DNA from: Spirochaetaceae bacterium | GTDB lineage: Bacteria; Spirochaetota; Spirochaetia; Treponematales; Breznakiellaceae | Assembly: GCA_031269165.1 (NCBI GenBank) | Contig: JAISZQ010000142.1 | Coordinates: 1-10,047, forward strand | DNA: 10,047 nucleotides | Direction of reading: 5' to 3' | In this document: in pieces, positions 1 to 6,149 of the stretch | Numbering within the stretch: the stretch's first letter is position 1 | How the letters are laid out: the number at the start of each line of letters is the position of its first letter | Notes under the pieces: generated by a model | What the model was told of the DNA's origin: nothing | Seen by the model: only the letters and a program-made list of their open reading frames with translations | Databases searched by the model: none | Position numbers and translations under genes: made by a program

Positions 1-335
1 GGCGGCTCCCCCGCCAGAATCTCCGACCAGTACCGCTCCCCCCAAAGATGCGCCTTCCTTCCCGTCCGCACGTTGAACCGGAGGGAGAACGTCTGTTTCA
101 GCCACTGCATGATCTTGGGCAACTCAAGCCCGTTGGCGGGCTTAATATAGAACGCGAGCCACGCCCCGTCGAGCATAAGCCCGCGCATCTCGAAACCGAA
201 TTTCGCCTTCGTTTCGATGAGAACCCGATAAAAGAGCGTCACCGCCCACGCCAGCCGGAACAAAGGCTCGCCAACATTAATCTCGGTACGAACCTCGTAC
301 CAGACGTTTTCCGCCAATTCTCTTTGCCCTTTCAT
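1..335 (-). CDS. RAYT/IS200-like transposase relative lacking HUH, C-terminus beyond window
   Basis: An open frame starts at ATG 335-333 and runs off the left edge, giving 111 residues. The start is preceded by AGGAAGG about 6 nt upstream. Residues 62-107 (FYIKP, IMQWLKQTF at 75-83, TGRK at 91-94, HLWGERYWSEIL at 96-107) match the part of REP-associated tyrosine transposases (Y1_Tnp fold) that follows the metal-binding HUH motif and leads to the LWGxRF/Y motif. In family members the stretch before 'F-[MY]-[MI]-[KR]-P' reads His-hydrophobic-His; here it is Trp59-Leu60-Ala61, so the usual metal-binding histidines are missing. The tyrosine nucleophile would lie beyond the edge. A second, broken copy lies at 6211-6558 and shares the same HUH loss. 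The function is unknown: it may be a catalytically altered or domesticated relative. I am confident of the family resemblance, less of any activity. Confidence 0.75.
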   Translation of the reverse strand, partial: MKGQRELAENVWYEVRTEINVGEPLFRLAWAVTLFYRVLIETKAKFGFEMRGLMLDGAWLAFYIKPANGLELPKIMQWLKQTFSLRFNVRTGRKAHLWGERYWSEILAGEP

Positions 336-360
336 AGACACCTTCCTGTGTAATAGATGG

Positions 361-392
361 GGCTGTTCCAAAACAGAAGTTTCGGAACAGCC
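361..392. repeat. REP-like hairpin upstream of the transposase-like gene
   Basis: A perfect 9-bp stem (GGCTGTTCC 361-369 with GGAACAGCC 384-392) continues, after one A·C mismatch, into AAAC 371-374 / GTTT 379-382, closing on an AGAA loop. It sits 25 bp upstream of the transposase-like start codon. A homologous hairpin with the same stem-mismatch-stem plan lies at 9821-9859. Position beside a RAYT-like gene and presence elsewhere are what is expected of a REP palindrome; that it is mobilised by this gene is inference. Confidence 0.7.
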
Positions 393-405
393 TTGTACCC
401 TCTAT

Positions 406-458
406 TAAGGCGTTGGAAACTGTCCTGTTTTAATCAAACGCGAAAAAAGCGCGAAAAA
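406..458 (-). repeat. Leader segment shared with the second transposase-like copy
   Basis: Read on the minus strand, this segment contains TTTTTCGCGCTTTTT (444-458) followed by an AAA-containing spacer and AACGCCTTA (406-414). The same blocks in the same order and at nearly the same spacing precede the second transposase-like copy (6150-6203, plus strand). The shared upstream sequence shows that the two copies derive from duplication of a unit larger than the reading frame, or that the leader is functional. Confidence 0.65.
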
Positions 459-528
459 GGCGAAAAATATTGAGGTTTTGACAGGCTGTCGCCTTCGGCT
501 ATTGCAGTTTCTCAGGCCATAGCCTCAA

Positions 529-590
529 GGGGAAATCTCCCTTATGCCGTCTGCCCGTGCCACGGCGGCACCATAACGTTTTGAAATCGG
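529..590. repeat. Fragment of the composite repeat
   Basis: The segment begins with a GGGGAAATCTCCC palindrome and continues through TATGCC, a GCCACGGC block and AACGTTTTGAAA. The same series (GGAGAAGTCT, CTATGCCACGGCAGAC, AACGTTTTGAAA) occurs at 6810-6875, inside the third composite repeat. It is a partial, diverged copy without the head block. The rest of 459-627 shows only a small GACAG/CTGTC palindrome at 480-490 and no gene. Confidence 0.5.
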
Positions 591-627
591 AATTGCCATT
601 GTGCCTTGACCGTATCTCGCTTCAAAG

Positions 628-656
628 TTGACATATGAAAAAAAGTAATGTATTAT
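628..656 (+). promoter_or_regulatory. Sigma70-type promoter for ssnA
   Basis: There is a consensus -35 TTGACA at 628-633, a 17-bp spacer, and TATTAT at 651-656, with an overlapping TATAAT at 654-659. Transcription would start near 663, leaving a leader of about 50 nt before the ssnA Shine-Dalgarno AGGAG at 702-706. It is the best promoter match seen in the window. No operator or riboswitch fold is evident in the leader. Confidence 0.75.
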
Positions 657-712
657 AATGAATAAGTGGTTATTGTGTGAGGAATCTTTAAATTCTTTAA
701 TAGGAGAACGTT

Positions 713-2041
713 ATGTTGTTAATTGGAAACGCGAAAGTTATCACGCGCGATGCGGAGAACCCGTTTATTGAAGACGGGGCGGTCGCGATTGACGGGAAGG
801 TCATTGCCGAGGTTGGCCCGACGGCGGCGCTCAAGGCGAAGTATGCGGGCGCGGAGTTTGTTGACGCGCGGGGGCGGATTGTGATGCCGGGGTTCATCAA
901 CACGCACATGCACTATTACAGTACCTTTGCGCGGGGCTTGAGTCTTGGCGGGAAGCCGGCGACGACGTTTGCCGAGGTGCTGTCCGGGCTCTGGTGGCGG
1001 CTGGACAAGTGTCTCACGCTGGACGATGTGTACTACAGTTGTGTCGGGCCGATGATTGACGAGGTGCGGTCGGGGGTGACGACGGTGATTGACCATCACG
1101 CGAGTCCGTATGCCGTGCGGGGGAGTCTTTTCAAAATTGCCGAGGCCGCGAAACTGTTCGGGCTTCGTTCCAACCTCTGCTACGAGGTGAGCGACCGGGA
1201 CGGCGAAAAGATTGCCAACGAGGGTGTACAGGAGAACCTCGAATTTGCCACGTGGTGCCGGGATCAGGACGACGACATGATCAAGGGCCTCGTGGGGATG
1301 CACGCCCAGATGACGGTGGGGGATGCGACGCTGGATAAGTGCGTCAAGGCCGCCAACGATGCGGGGGTGGGCTTCCACATTCACTGCGCCGAGGGCATCG
1401 AAGACGTGGTGGACGCGATCGCCAAGTATGGGCTGCGCGTCATCGAGCGGCTCGACAAGCGGGGCGTACTCAACGACAAGTCGATCGCCGTGCATTGCAT
1501 CCACATCACGGATGCGGAGAAGGAGATGCTCGCGGCGTCGCGGGTGGCGGTCGTGCATAACCCGCAGTCCAACATGGGCAACGCGGTGGGCGTTTCGCCG
1601 GTGCTTGACCTCTTGAAGCGGGGCGTTCTGGTCGGCCTCGGCACGGACGGCTACACGGCGGACATGACCGACTCGCTTAAAACCGCCGCCGTGTTGCACA
1701 AGCACGCCGCACAATGCCCGTCGGTGAACTGGGTCGAGCCGCACCAGATGCTCTTCGAGAACAACAAGACCATCGTCGAACGGTTTATCAAGGGCAAGAC
1801 GGGCGCGCTCAAGAAGGGGCACTACGCCGACCTCGTCATCGTGGACTACCGCGGCCCGACCCCGCTTAACGCGAACACGATCGCGGGTCATATCCTCTTC
1901 GGCATCCAGGGCCGCCACGTCGACTGGACGATCATCAACGGCCGTGTGGTGATGAAGGAACGCGAACTGGTCGGCATCGACGAGGCGGGCCTCCTTGCCA
2001 AGAGCCGCGAAGCCGCCCAGAAACTCTGGAACCGGATTTAG
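713..2041 (+). CDS. ssnA: SsnA-type metal-dependent aminohydrolase
   Basis: This is a 442-residue member of the amidohydrolase superfamily (TrzA/AtzA-like TIM barrel), about the length of E. coli SsnA. The metal-site series is complete: His65-x-His67 after MPGF, His224 with catalytic Glu227 (HIHCAE), His261, and Asp312 in GTDG. SsnA-specific stretches are LWWRLD (93-98), the DHHAS block (127-131), HNPQSNM (282-288) and NTIAGHILFG near the C-terminus. The start is fixed by AGGAG 6 nt upstream. SsnA is usually found with selenium-dependent molybdenum hydroxylase and purine catabolism genes, and its exact substrate is not established; a purine-like or heterocyclic amine deamination is likely. 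Here it stands alone with its own promoter, no partner genes being visible. A repeat abuts its stop codon directly. Confidence 0.9.
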   Translation: MLLIGNAKVITRDAENPFIEDGAVAIDGKVIAEVGPTAALKAKYAGAEFVDARGRIVMPGFINTHMHYYSTFARGLSLGGKPATTFAEVLSGLWWRLDKCLTLDDVYYSCVGPMIDEVRSGVTTVIDHHASPYAVRGSLFKIAEAAKLFGLRSNLCYEVSDRDGEKIANEGVQENLEFATWCRDQDDDMIKGLVGMHAQMTVGDATLDKCVKAANDAGVGFHIHCAEGIEDVVDAIAKYGLRVIERLDKRGVLNDKSIAVHCIHITDAEKEMLAASRVAVVHNPQSNMGNAVGVSPVLDLLKRGVLVGLGTDGYTADMTDSLKTAAVLHKHAAQCPSVNWVEPHQMLFENNKTIVERFIKGKTGALKKGHYADLVIVDYRGPTPLNANTIAGHILFGIQGRHVDWTIINGRVVMKERELVGIDEAGLLAKSREAAQKLWNRI

Positions 2042-2080
2042 CGCGCTTCGCGCGAATGGAAAATGATAAATGGAAAATGT
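2042..2080. repeat. AT-rich palindromic element, single arm
   Basis: Beginning at the base after the ssnA stop codon, a GCGCGCTTCGCGCG cap is followed by an AATGGAAAATG/ATAAATGG tract. It matches the reverse complement of the right arm of the complete element at 6306-6410. Only one arm is present here, and it passes directly into the next palindrome. Confidence 0.65.
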
Positions 2081-2186
2081 CCGCAGATTGCGCCGTACAT
2101 GGCGGTGCAGATTACACGGCGTTATGCGCCGCTCGATCCGTGTTAATCCGCATCGCCGTTTGGCGCAATCAGTGTAATCTGTGGAC
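2079..2186. repeat. 108-bp imperfect palindrome (GATTACAC type)
   Basis: The two halves are imperfect inverted copies. Both read inward from GTCCRCAGATT, then GCGCC, then a GCGG/GATTA-ACACGG block; the right half has an extra ACACTGATT. The segment could fold into one long interrupted hairpin. It lies 38 bp after ssnA but has no T-run, so I do not call it a terminator. Similar CAGATTACAC/ATCCGTG intergenic repeats are widespread in unrelated bacteria, from memory. Confidence 0.6.
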
Positions 2187-2197
2187 AAAATTCTTAA

Positions 2198-2457
2198 GAG
2201 CCTGTTCAAAACCCCACGGGATGTAAGTCTCCGCCGTGATCCGGGGGCGTTACGGTCGCGGGCTTTGCCCGCTTCTGGAGTTTCGGGCGGGGCTTCGCCC
2301 CACTTTTCCGAAACTCCACGGCTGAAAGTTGAGACGGGGGCGTTGCGGGGGTGTCCCCCGCTGAAGGGGGTAGCGGAGGACGGCTCAAACCATTGCGGGA
2401 TATACCCCGCAATGGTTTGAGCTGGCCGTAGCGAGGGGGAAGGCTTTCCCCCTCCGC
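2198..2457 (+). repeat. Composite hairpin repeat, copy 1 (most complete)
   Basis: The order of parts is as follows. The head is GAGCCTGTTC, ACCCCACGGGAT, AAGTCTCCGC and GGGGGCGTTA. Next comes a GCGGGC-TTT-GCCCGC hairpin (2258-2272). A nested hairpin follows, with outer arms 2277-2286/2308-2317 and inner arms 2289-2293/2297-2301. A GCGGGGG-TGT-CCCCCGC hairpin (2345-2361) leads to a GGGGGTAGCGG block. Then there is a perfect 17-bp stem with a 6-nt loop (2383-2399/2406-2422), and a tail GTAGCGAGGGGG followed by an AAGGCTTT palindrome. Positions 2254-2291 recur exactly, inverted, at 6905-6942. Reading frames here run through the repeat and show no protein features. Nothing else lies between this element and thrH. 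Confidence 0.8.
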
Positions 2458-2530
2458 GCTAAACGTGACCCCCAGGATAACCACTTGTGTCTGTTCGTGA
2501 GGCGGTTACATTGTATGCGTTTAGCCGACC

Positions 2531-3145
2531 CTAAAGGAAAGACTTTCCCAGAAACTCGTCGATCCGGGCGCGGAGTTCGGCGTAGGTTTCGGTGGAGGGG
2601 ATGTGTCCGTGCGATTGGCGAATGGACGGGGGGGCGCGGAACAGGGCTCCTGCGTTGGCGGCTTCGATCATGGCGAGGTCGTTGAAGCTGTCTCCGGCGG
2701 CGAAGACCTGCAAGCCCATCGACCTGAAGGCTTTGACCGCATGACATTTGCCGTTTTGTCGGCGGAGTTGGTAGCCGGTAACAGCGCCGCTTGGGTCCAC
2801 GAGAAGCGTGTTGCAGAAAAGGGTCGGGTAATTGAGTTTGGCCATGAGGGGGGCGGCAAATTGTTCGAAGGTGTCGGAGAGGATGATAAGCTGGGCCGCC
2901 TCGCGGAGGGACGCGGTAAACGCCTTCGCGCCGGGCAACGGGTCAATCCCGGCGATCACCTTTTGGATGTCGGCGAGACCCAGACGGTTTTCTTTGAGGA
3001 TGGCAAGCCTCGACACCATGAGTTTGTCGTAGTCGGGCTCATCGCGGGTCGTGCGCCGCAGTTCGGGGATCCCTGCCGCCTCGGAAAAGGCGATCCAGAT
3101 TTCAGGGACGAGGACGCCTTCTAAGTCCAGACAAATAATCTTCAT
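2531..3145 (-). CDS. thrH: ThrH, HAD-family phosphoserine phosphatase / phosphoserine:homoserine phosphotransferase
   Basis: The protein is 204 residues, against 205 for Pseudomonas aeruginosa ThrH, and close to it throughout. HAD motif I is DLEGV (Asp7, Glu9), followed by the near-invariant VPEIWIAF. TTRDEPDYD is at 32-40. Motif II is Ser90-Asp91-Thr92, the motif III lysine is in the KCHAVKAF region (Lys133 or Lys138), and motif IV is GDSFND at 151-156. ThrH of P. aeruginosa is known to dephosphorylate phosphoserine and to transfer the phosphate to homoserine, in the cytoplasm. The start is supported by GAAGGA about 8 nt upstream. It is 40 bp downstream of the substrate-binding protein gene and probably ends that operon, though a TATAAT at 3159-3164 on the minus strand might give it a promoter of its own. 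Its last codons form a GGAAAG/CTTTCC palindrome resembling the repeat tails nearby. Confidence 0.92.
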   Translation of the reverse strand: MKIICLDLEGVLVPEIWIAFSEAAGIPELRRTTRDEPDYDKLMVSRLAILKENRLGLADIQKVIAGIDPLPGAKAFTASLREAAQLIILSDTFEQFAAPLMAKLNYPTLFCNTLLVDPSGAVTGYQLRRQNGKCHAVKAFRSMGLQVFAAGDSFNDLAMIEAANAGALFRAPPSIRQSHGHIPSTETYAELRARIDEFLGKSFL

Positions 3146-3163
3146 CGGTTATTCCTTCAATTA

Positions 3164-3183
3164 TACTGGGCAGTACTGGGCAC
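3164..3183. repeat. Tandem 10-mer in the SBP-thrH gap
   Basis: TACTGGGCA occurs twice in tandem, 10 bp apart (3164-3172 and 3174-3182), one helical turn. On the minus strand it lies immediately upstream of, and partly overlaps, a TATAAT box before thrH. It could be a binding site for a dimeric protein or a chance duplication; no matching copy was noticed elsewhere. Confidence 0.4.
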
Positions 3184-3185
3184 CG

Positions 3186-4211
3186 TTATTGCCCGTAGTA
3201 AAAGTTTGCGCCGGGCAGTTTGCCGCCGATTGAAGAAGGCGCGTATTCGAGGAACACGCGGAACAGGGCTTCGATTGACGGACGGGCTTCCGGGGCGCTC
3301 GCGTACCCGAAGTTGCTGCGCGGAATGGAGGCGGCGACAATCGGCGCGCGCAGTCCCAGCTCATGCTTTTCGGCAAGCGTTCCAGCTTCGGCGGGGTTTG
3401 CCCGCACCCAATCGAGGGATTTTTGGTAGGCGGCAAGCAAGGCCTGCATAAACACCGGGTTGTTCGCGGCAAAGGCTCCGTCAACCACGAGGGCCGTCAT
3501 CGGATAATGCGCCTCGCCACCCGCCTTGACCCACTCGGCCTGAACGTCGGCGGCTTCGCGCAAGGGTTCCTGTCCGCTCCGTCCGTTTCGCGCCATCGTG
3601 GCAAACGGTTCGGGGAGCAATGCCGTCTGGATACGGCCCGCGATGAGGGACTGCGCGATTTCCGGGTAGGCAAGCGAAAAGTCCAGCGTCACATCGGTGT
3701 CCGGCGAAAGGCCGTGCGCGGCGAGTATCTTGCGAAAGACAAACTCAGGCACCGCGCCTTGTCCCGAGACGGCAATATGCTTGCCACGCAGGTCTTCAAT
3801 TTTCGTAACCTGCGGATCGCTCGTCAGCAACGACAGCATCCCCGTCCCAACAACCGCCGCGATCTGGAGGTTTTTCCCCGTCGAGGCAATCTTCGCCGGA
3901 ACGTTCGGCGGGAGAATGCCCACCTTCGCCTCGCCTGAAATAAGCTGGGCCGCCATCAAATCGGCCTGAGCCAGCGTTTGGAACGTTACGTTATAGCCGG
4001 GCGCGTCGATGCCGTCTTCAAACAGCTTCACCATCCCGATTCCCGACGGCCCTTTAAGGCCGTACACCGTCACATCGACGGTCTTTGCAACTTCAGGCGC
4101 GTCGGGGGCTTTAACAGCCTCGACCGTATTGGACGGATCGGTTCTTCGCCCTCCCGTAAAAAGGGCGCAAATCGCCGCCATACTGACAACGGCAAACATC
4201 ACCTTCTTCAT
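3186..4211 (-). CDS. ABC transporter substrate-binding protein, NitT/TauT (NMT1/THI5-like) type
   Basis: This is a 341-residue exported binding protein. A signal segment (KK at 2-3, hydrophobic residues 4-19) ends in FTGGRR, followed by a short polar linker to about residue 45. The mature part has the features of SsuA/TauA-type proteins: GPSGIGMVKLFEDG near the N-terminus, ISGEAKVGILPPN, a KIEDLRGKHIAVSGQG strand-helix, AGRIQTALLPEPF, and a C-terminal helical lobe. Such proteins bring small solutes (sulfonates, nitrate, thiamine precursors) to a membrane permease, but the ligand cannot be told. The start is 4 bp inside birA (ATGA, 4208-4211), with GGGGAG upstream within the birA 3' end, so translation is probably coupled. 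No permease or ATPase gene is adjacent. There is no cysteine after the hydrophobic core, so it is not an obvious lipoprotein. Confidence 0.88.
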   Translation of the reverse strand: MKKVMFAVVSMAAICALFTGGRRTDPSNTVEAVKAPDAPEVAKTVDVTVYGLKGPSGIGMVKLFEDGIDAPGYNVTFQTLAQADLMAAQLISGEAKVGILPPNVPAKIASTGKNLQIAAVVGTGMLSLLTSDPQVTKIEDLRGKHIAVSGQGAVPEFVFRKILAAHGLSPDTDVTLDFSLAYPEIAQSLIAGRIQTALLPEPFATMARNGRSGQEPLREAADVQAEWVKAGGEAHYPMTALVVDGAFAANNPVFMQALLAAYQKSLDWVRANPAEAGTLAEKHELGLRAPIVAASIPRSNFGYASAPEARPSIEALFRVFLEYAPSSIGGKLPGANFYYGQ

Positions 4212-5050
4212 AATCGTATCTCCCCTGAAATAAAGGTTTCTTCACCAGACGCGGTTTGTACGAGTAACTCGCCGCCGCCGCCGATTCCCTTGACAACCCC
4301 TCGAACCATGTTTTCCGTGCCGCGTCCACCCGGCGCGAAAACGACTTCCCGGCCCCGCATAAAAAGCCGTTTTTCCAGCCGCTCCCGCCACGCGAATACG
4401 CGGGATTCCGTGTTCAATTCGCCGTCCAGTTCCGCGAGTATCTTTTCCAACAACAGAAACCGCGTCGCGTCACGGGCGGCCACCTGATCCTCCGCCCCAA
4501 AACCACTTGCCCCTTCCGGCACCTCCGGCTCCGGTTTTACCAACGCGATACTGGCGGCGTTCATACGTCCCGTTCCCTGATTTGCGGGAAAATGCCGCTG
4601 GAAGACATTCACGCCCACGCCGATAAAGACGGTGTTTGAAACCCCCTCGGTCAGTATTCCGGCAAGTTTTTTTTTGCCCGCCATCACGTCGTTGGGCCAC
4701 TTCACCGCCGTCTTCTCAGGTTTGATAAACCCGTCCACCGCCTCGGAAACCGCAAGCCCTGTCCGCAACGTCAACGCTTCCGGTATATGGGAAAAGTCGT
4801 TATACCGAAAGAAAATCGTAAAAAGAAGACTCTCGCCCGCCTCGGACACCCACAGCCTTTCGGCGAACCGCCCTCTCCCCCGCTCCTGATAATCGGCAAC
4901 GATCACCGTACCGTCCGGCGCGCCTTCATCGGCAAACCGTTTCGCGTCCTCCATCGTGCTCCCCGTCCGCTCGATGCGGTAGACCGGCCCGTCAAAAGGC
5001 GAGCGGACGGACGTTAAACATAAGCCGTTCACGACCGCATCATCCGCCAC
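4208..5050 (-). CDS. birA: Biotin--[acetyl-CoA-carboxylase] ligase, monofunctional
   Basis: The 280-residue protein joins biotin to the biotin carboxyl carrier protein through biotinyl-AMP in the cytoplasm. Diagnostic motifs are STMEDAKR (31-38), the adenylate-binding GRGRFAERLW loop (58-67), KWPNDV (117-122), KKLAGIL (127-133) and GVGVNV (144-149). The C-terminal small beta domain is in the last 60 residues. There is no N-terminal helix-turn-helix, so unlike E. coli BirA it should not repress transcription. A Pro/Glu/Gly-rich stretch around 172-192 is an insertion in a variable loop. The only upstream start in frame is GTG 5050, since a stop lies 30 nt before it, and no clear Shine-Dalgarno precedes it. 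It follows rplY by 51 bp and overlaps the next gene by 4 bp, which suggests one transcript. Confidence 0.93.
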   Translation of the reverse strand: MADDAVVNGLCLTSVRSPFDGPVYRIERTGSTMEDAKRFADEGAPDGTVIVADYQERGRGRFAERLWVSEAGESLLFTIFFRYNDFSHIPEALTLRTGLAVSEAVDGFIKPEKTAVKWPNDVMAGKKKLAGILTEGVSNTVFIGVGVNVFQRHFPANQGTGRMNAASIALVKPEPEVPEGASGFGAEDQVAARDATRFLLLEKILAELDGELNTESRVFAWRERLEKRLFMRGREVVFAPGGRGTENMVRGVVKGIGGGGELLVQTASGEETFISGEIRL

Positions 5051-5101
5051 ACGTTCAAGCGCGCGCCCAAACTCAAATCAGGGAGCACCGACCTGCGCCG
5101 C

Positions 5102-5728
5102 TTACTCTTTGGCCGGAGCAGACGAAGACGCGGCCTCATCCGCCGTTTCCCCGCCTTCTTCCTCGGCCGCCTTTTCAGCCTTGGCAAATTTCACCAGCGC
5201 GACCACCTGATCCTCCGCCGAGATGAGCTTGACCCCATCGCCCAGCGCGAGATCGCGGACGTGAATCGACTGGTTCACGGCAAGCGTGGAAATATCCACA
5301 TTAATCCGGCGCGGCAAATCCTTGGGCAGACACTCGACTTCGACATCGTGGATCGGAATCTCCAGAATCCCCCCTTCGCGCACCCCAATCGGGTTCCCGT
5401 TCACATGGACGCGCACCTTCGCCCGAAGAACCTTGCCCCGCTCGATCTCGTAAAAGTCAACGTGGAGAATATTCCCGTCCTGAATCGTGCGCTGCGTCGC
5501 CTTGACAAACGCATCATGCTTCACGCCGTCAATTTCCACCTGTACAATCGTACTTTCGCTGATCCCCTTCACCCCGGCGATAAACTCGCGTGTGTCAAGA
5601 TCAATCGTAGCAGCCGCGCCCTCGCGCCCATATATGACCCCCGGCAACCTTCCCGTCTTCCTCAGCCTCCGTGCGGCACCCTTACCGCAATCCGTCCTCT
5701 GTTTTGCCTGAAAAATAACATCACTCAT
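5102..5728 (-). CDS. rplY: 50S ribosomal protein L25, general stress protein Ctc type
   Basis: The protein has 208 residues and the two-domain Ctc architecture. The N-terminal 5S rRNA-binding L25 domain covers about residues 1-93, including GKGAARRLRKTGRLPGVIYG and ILHVDFYEI. The C-terminal TL5 beta domain covers about 97-183, including GNPIGVREGGILE, the VECLPKDLP motif and INVDISTLAVNQSIHVRDL. The last 25 residues form an acidic, Ala/Ser-rich tail, common in this family. The start ATG 5728 is backed by AGAGGAAGG about 6 nt upstream. It is the first gene of the minus-strand set ending in thrH. The gene often found after rplY, pth, is replaced here by birA. Confidence 0.95.
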   Translation of the reverse strand: MSDVIFQAKQRTDCGKGAARRLRKTGRLPGVIYGREGAAATIDLDTREFIAGVKGISESTIVQVEIDGVKHDAFVKATQRTIQDGNILHVDFYEIERGKVLRAKVRVHVNGNPIGVREGGILEIPIHDVEVECLPKDLPRRINVDISTLAVNQSIHVRDLALGDGVKLISAEDQVVALVKFAKAEKAAEEEGGETADEAASSSAPAKE

Positions 5729-5754
5729 AGCAACCTTCCTCTCAAGATAACGTT

Positions 5755-5783
5755 ACTCTACTACAAAACGGCGCGATACACAA
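5755..5783 (-). promoter_or_regulatory. Possible weak promoter for rplY operon
   Basis: On the minus strand TTGTGT (5778-5783) is separated by exactly 17 bp from TAGAGT (5755-5760), 27 bp before the rplY start. Matches to consensus are partial (3/6 and 4/6). It is the only promoter-like arrangement noticed upstream of rplY. The stretch 5784-5847 beyond it shows nothing recognisable. Confidence 0.3.
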
Positions 5784-5847
5784 GTAGGCTCTTTCGTGCT
5801 GTTTGGTAAGGGGAATGTCTTGTTATCTCTTGCTCTATCCGCATTAG

Positions 5848-6020
5848 GCGGGGGAAGTCTCCCCCTCGTTTCAGACACGCACTCCGGTCGATACGTCCAC
5901 GCCTACGGCGCGTCCGCACCTCCCTCCGTTTGGTCTTCCACTACCCCCTCTACGGGGGTTTCCCTCCCCCGTAACGCCCCCGGATCACCGCAAGGTGAAA
6001 ATCTCGCGGGGGGTTGAAAC
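5848..6020 (-). repeat. Composite hairpin repeat, copy 2
   Basis: Read on the minus strand it starts with the head (GTTTCAACCCCCCGCGAGA, GGTGATCCGGGGGCGTTA). It passes a hairpin ACGGGGG/CCCCCGT (5952-5958/5966-5972) and GAGGGGGTAGTGG, then a middle part not shared with the other copies. It ends in the GGGGGAAGTCTCCCCC palindrome (5850-5865). The head here has GATTTTCACC where the other copies have a form of AAGTCTCCGC. No protein is convincingly encoded across it. The adjoining 6021-6149 holds no recognisable feature. Confidence 0.7.
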
Positions 6021-6149
6021 AAGCGCATCTATTATCCCGACATGATTGTCCGCGTGGATAAAAGACTATCCGGTAAGCAATAGAAGCCAAACAGGGCCGA
6101 TACGCGCCGCAACGCTCAAGGATTTGGTTCAACCCCCGATTTTTTCATC

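Noticed and set aside
2079..2186. Transcription terminator of ssnA
   Set aside because: The long palindrome has no U-tract on the plus strand and is one of a repeat type; a role in mRNA 3' end formation is possible but not shown.
719..2209. A 496-codon open frame antisense to ssnA
   Set aside because: It is a shadow of a GC-rich gene: rich in Arg, His and Pro, with no recognisable motif, while the plus strand has a complete metal-site series, ribosome binding site and promoter.
2198..2457. CRISPR array
   Set aside because: Repeats are dispersed, modular and of unequal length, without regular spacers, and no cas gene is present.
2181..2484. Open frames on both strands through the repeat behind ssnA
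   Set aside because: They coincide with hairpin repeats found at other loci in different frames, and show no ribosome binding site or protein motif.
2603..3124. A 173-codon open frame antisense to thrH
   Set aside because: The opposite strand encodes ThrH over its full length with all HAD motifs.
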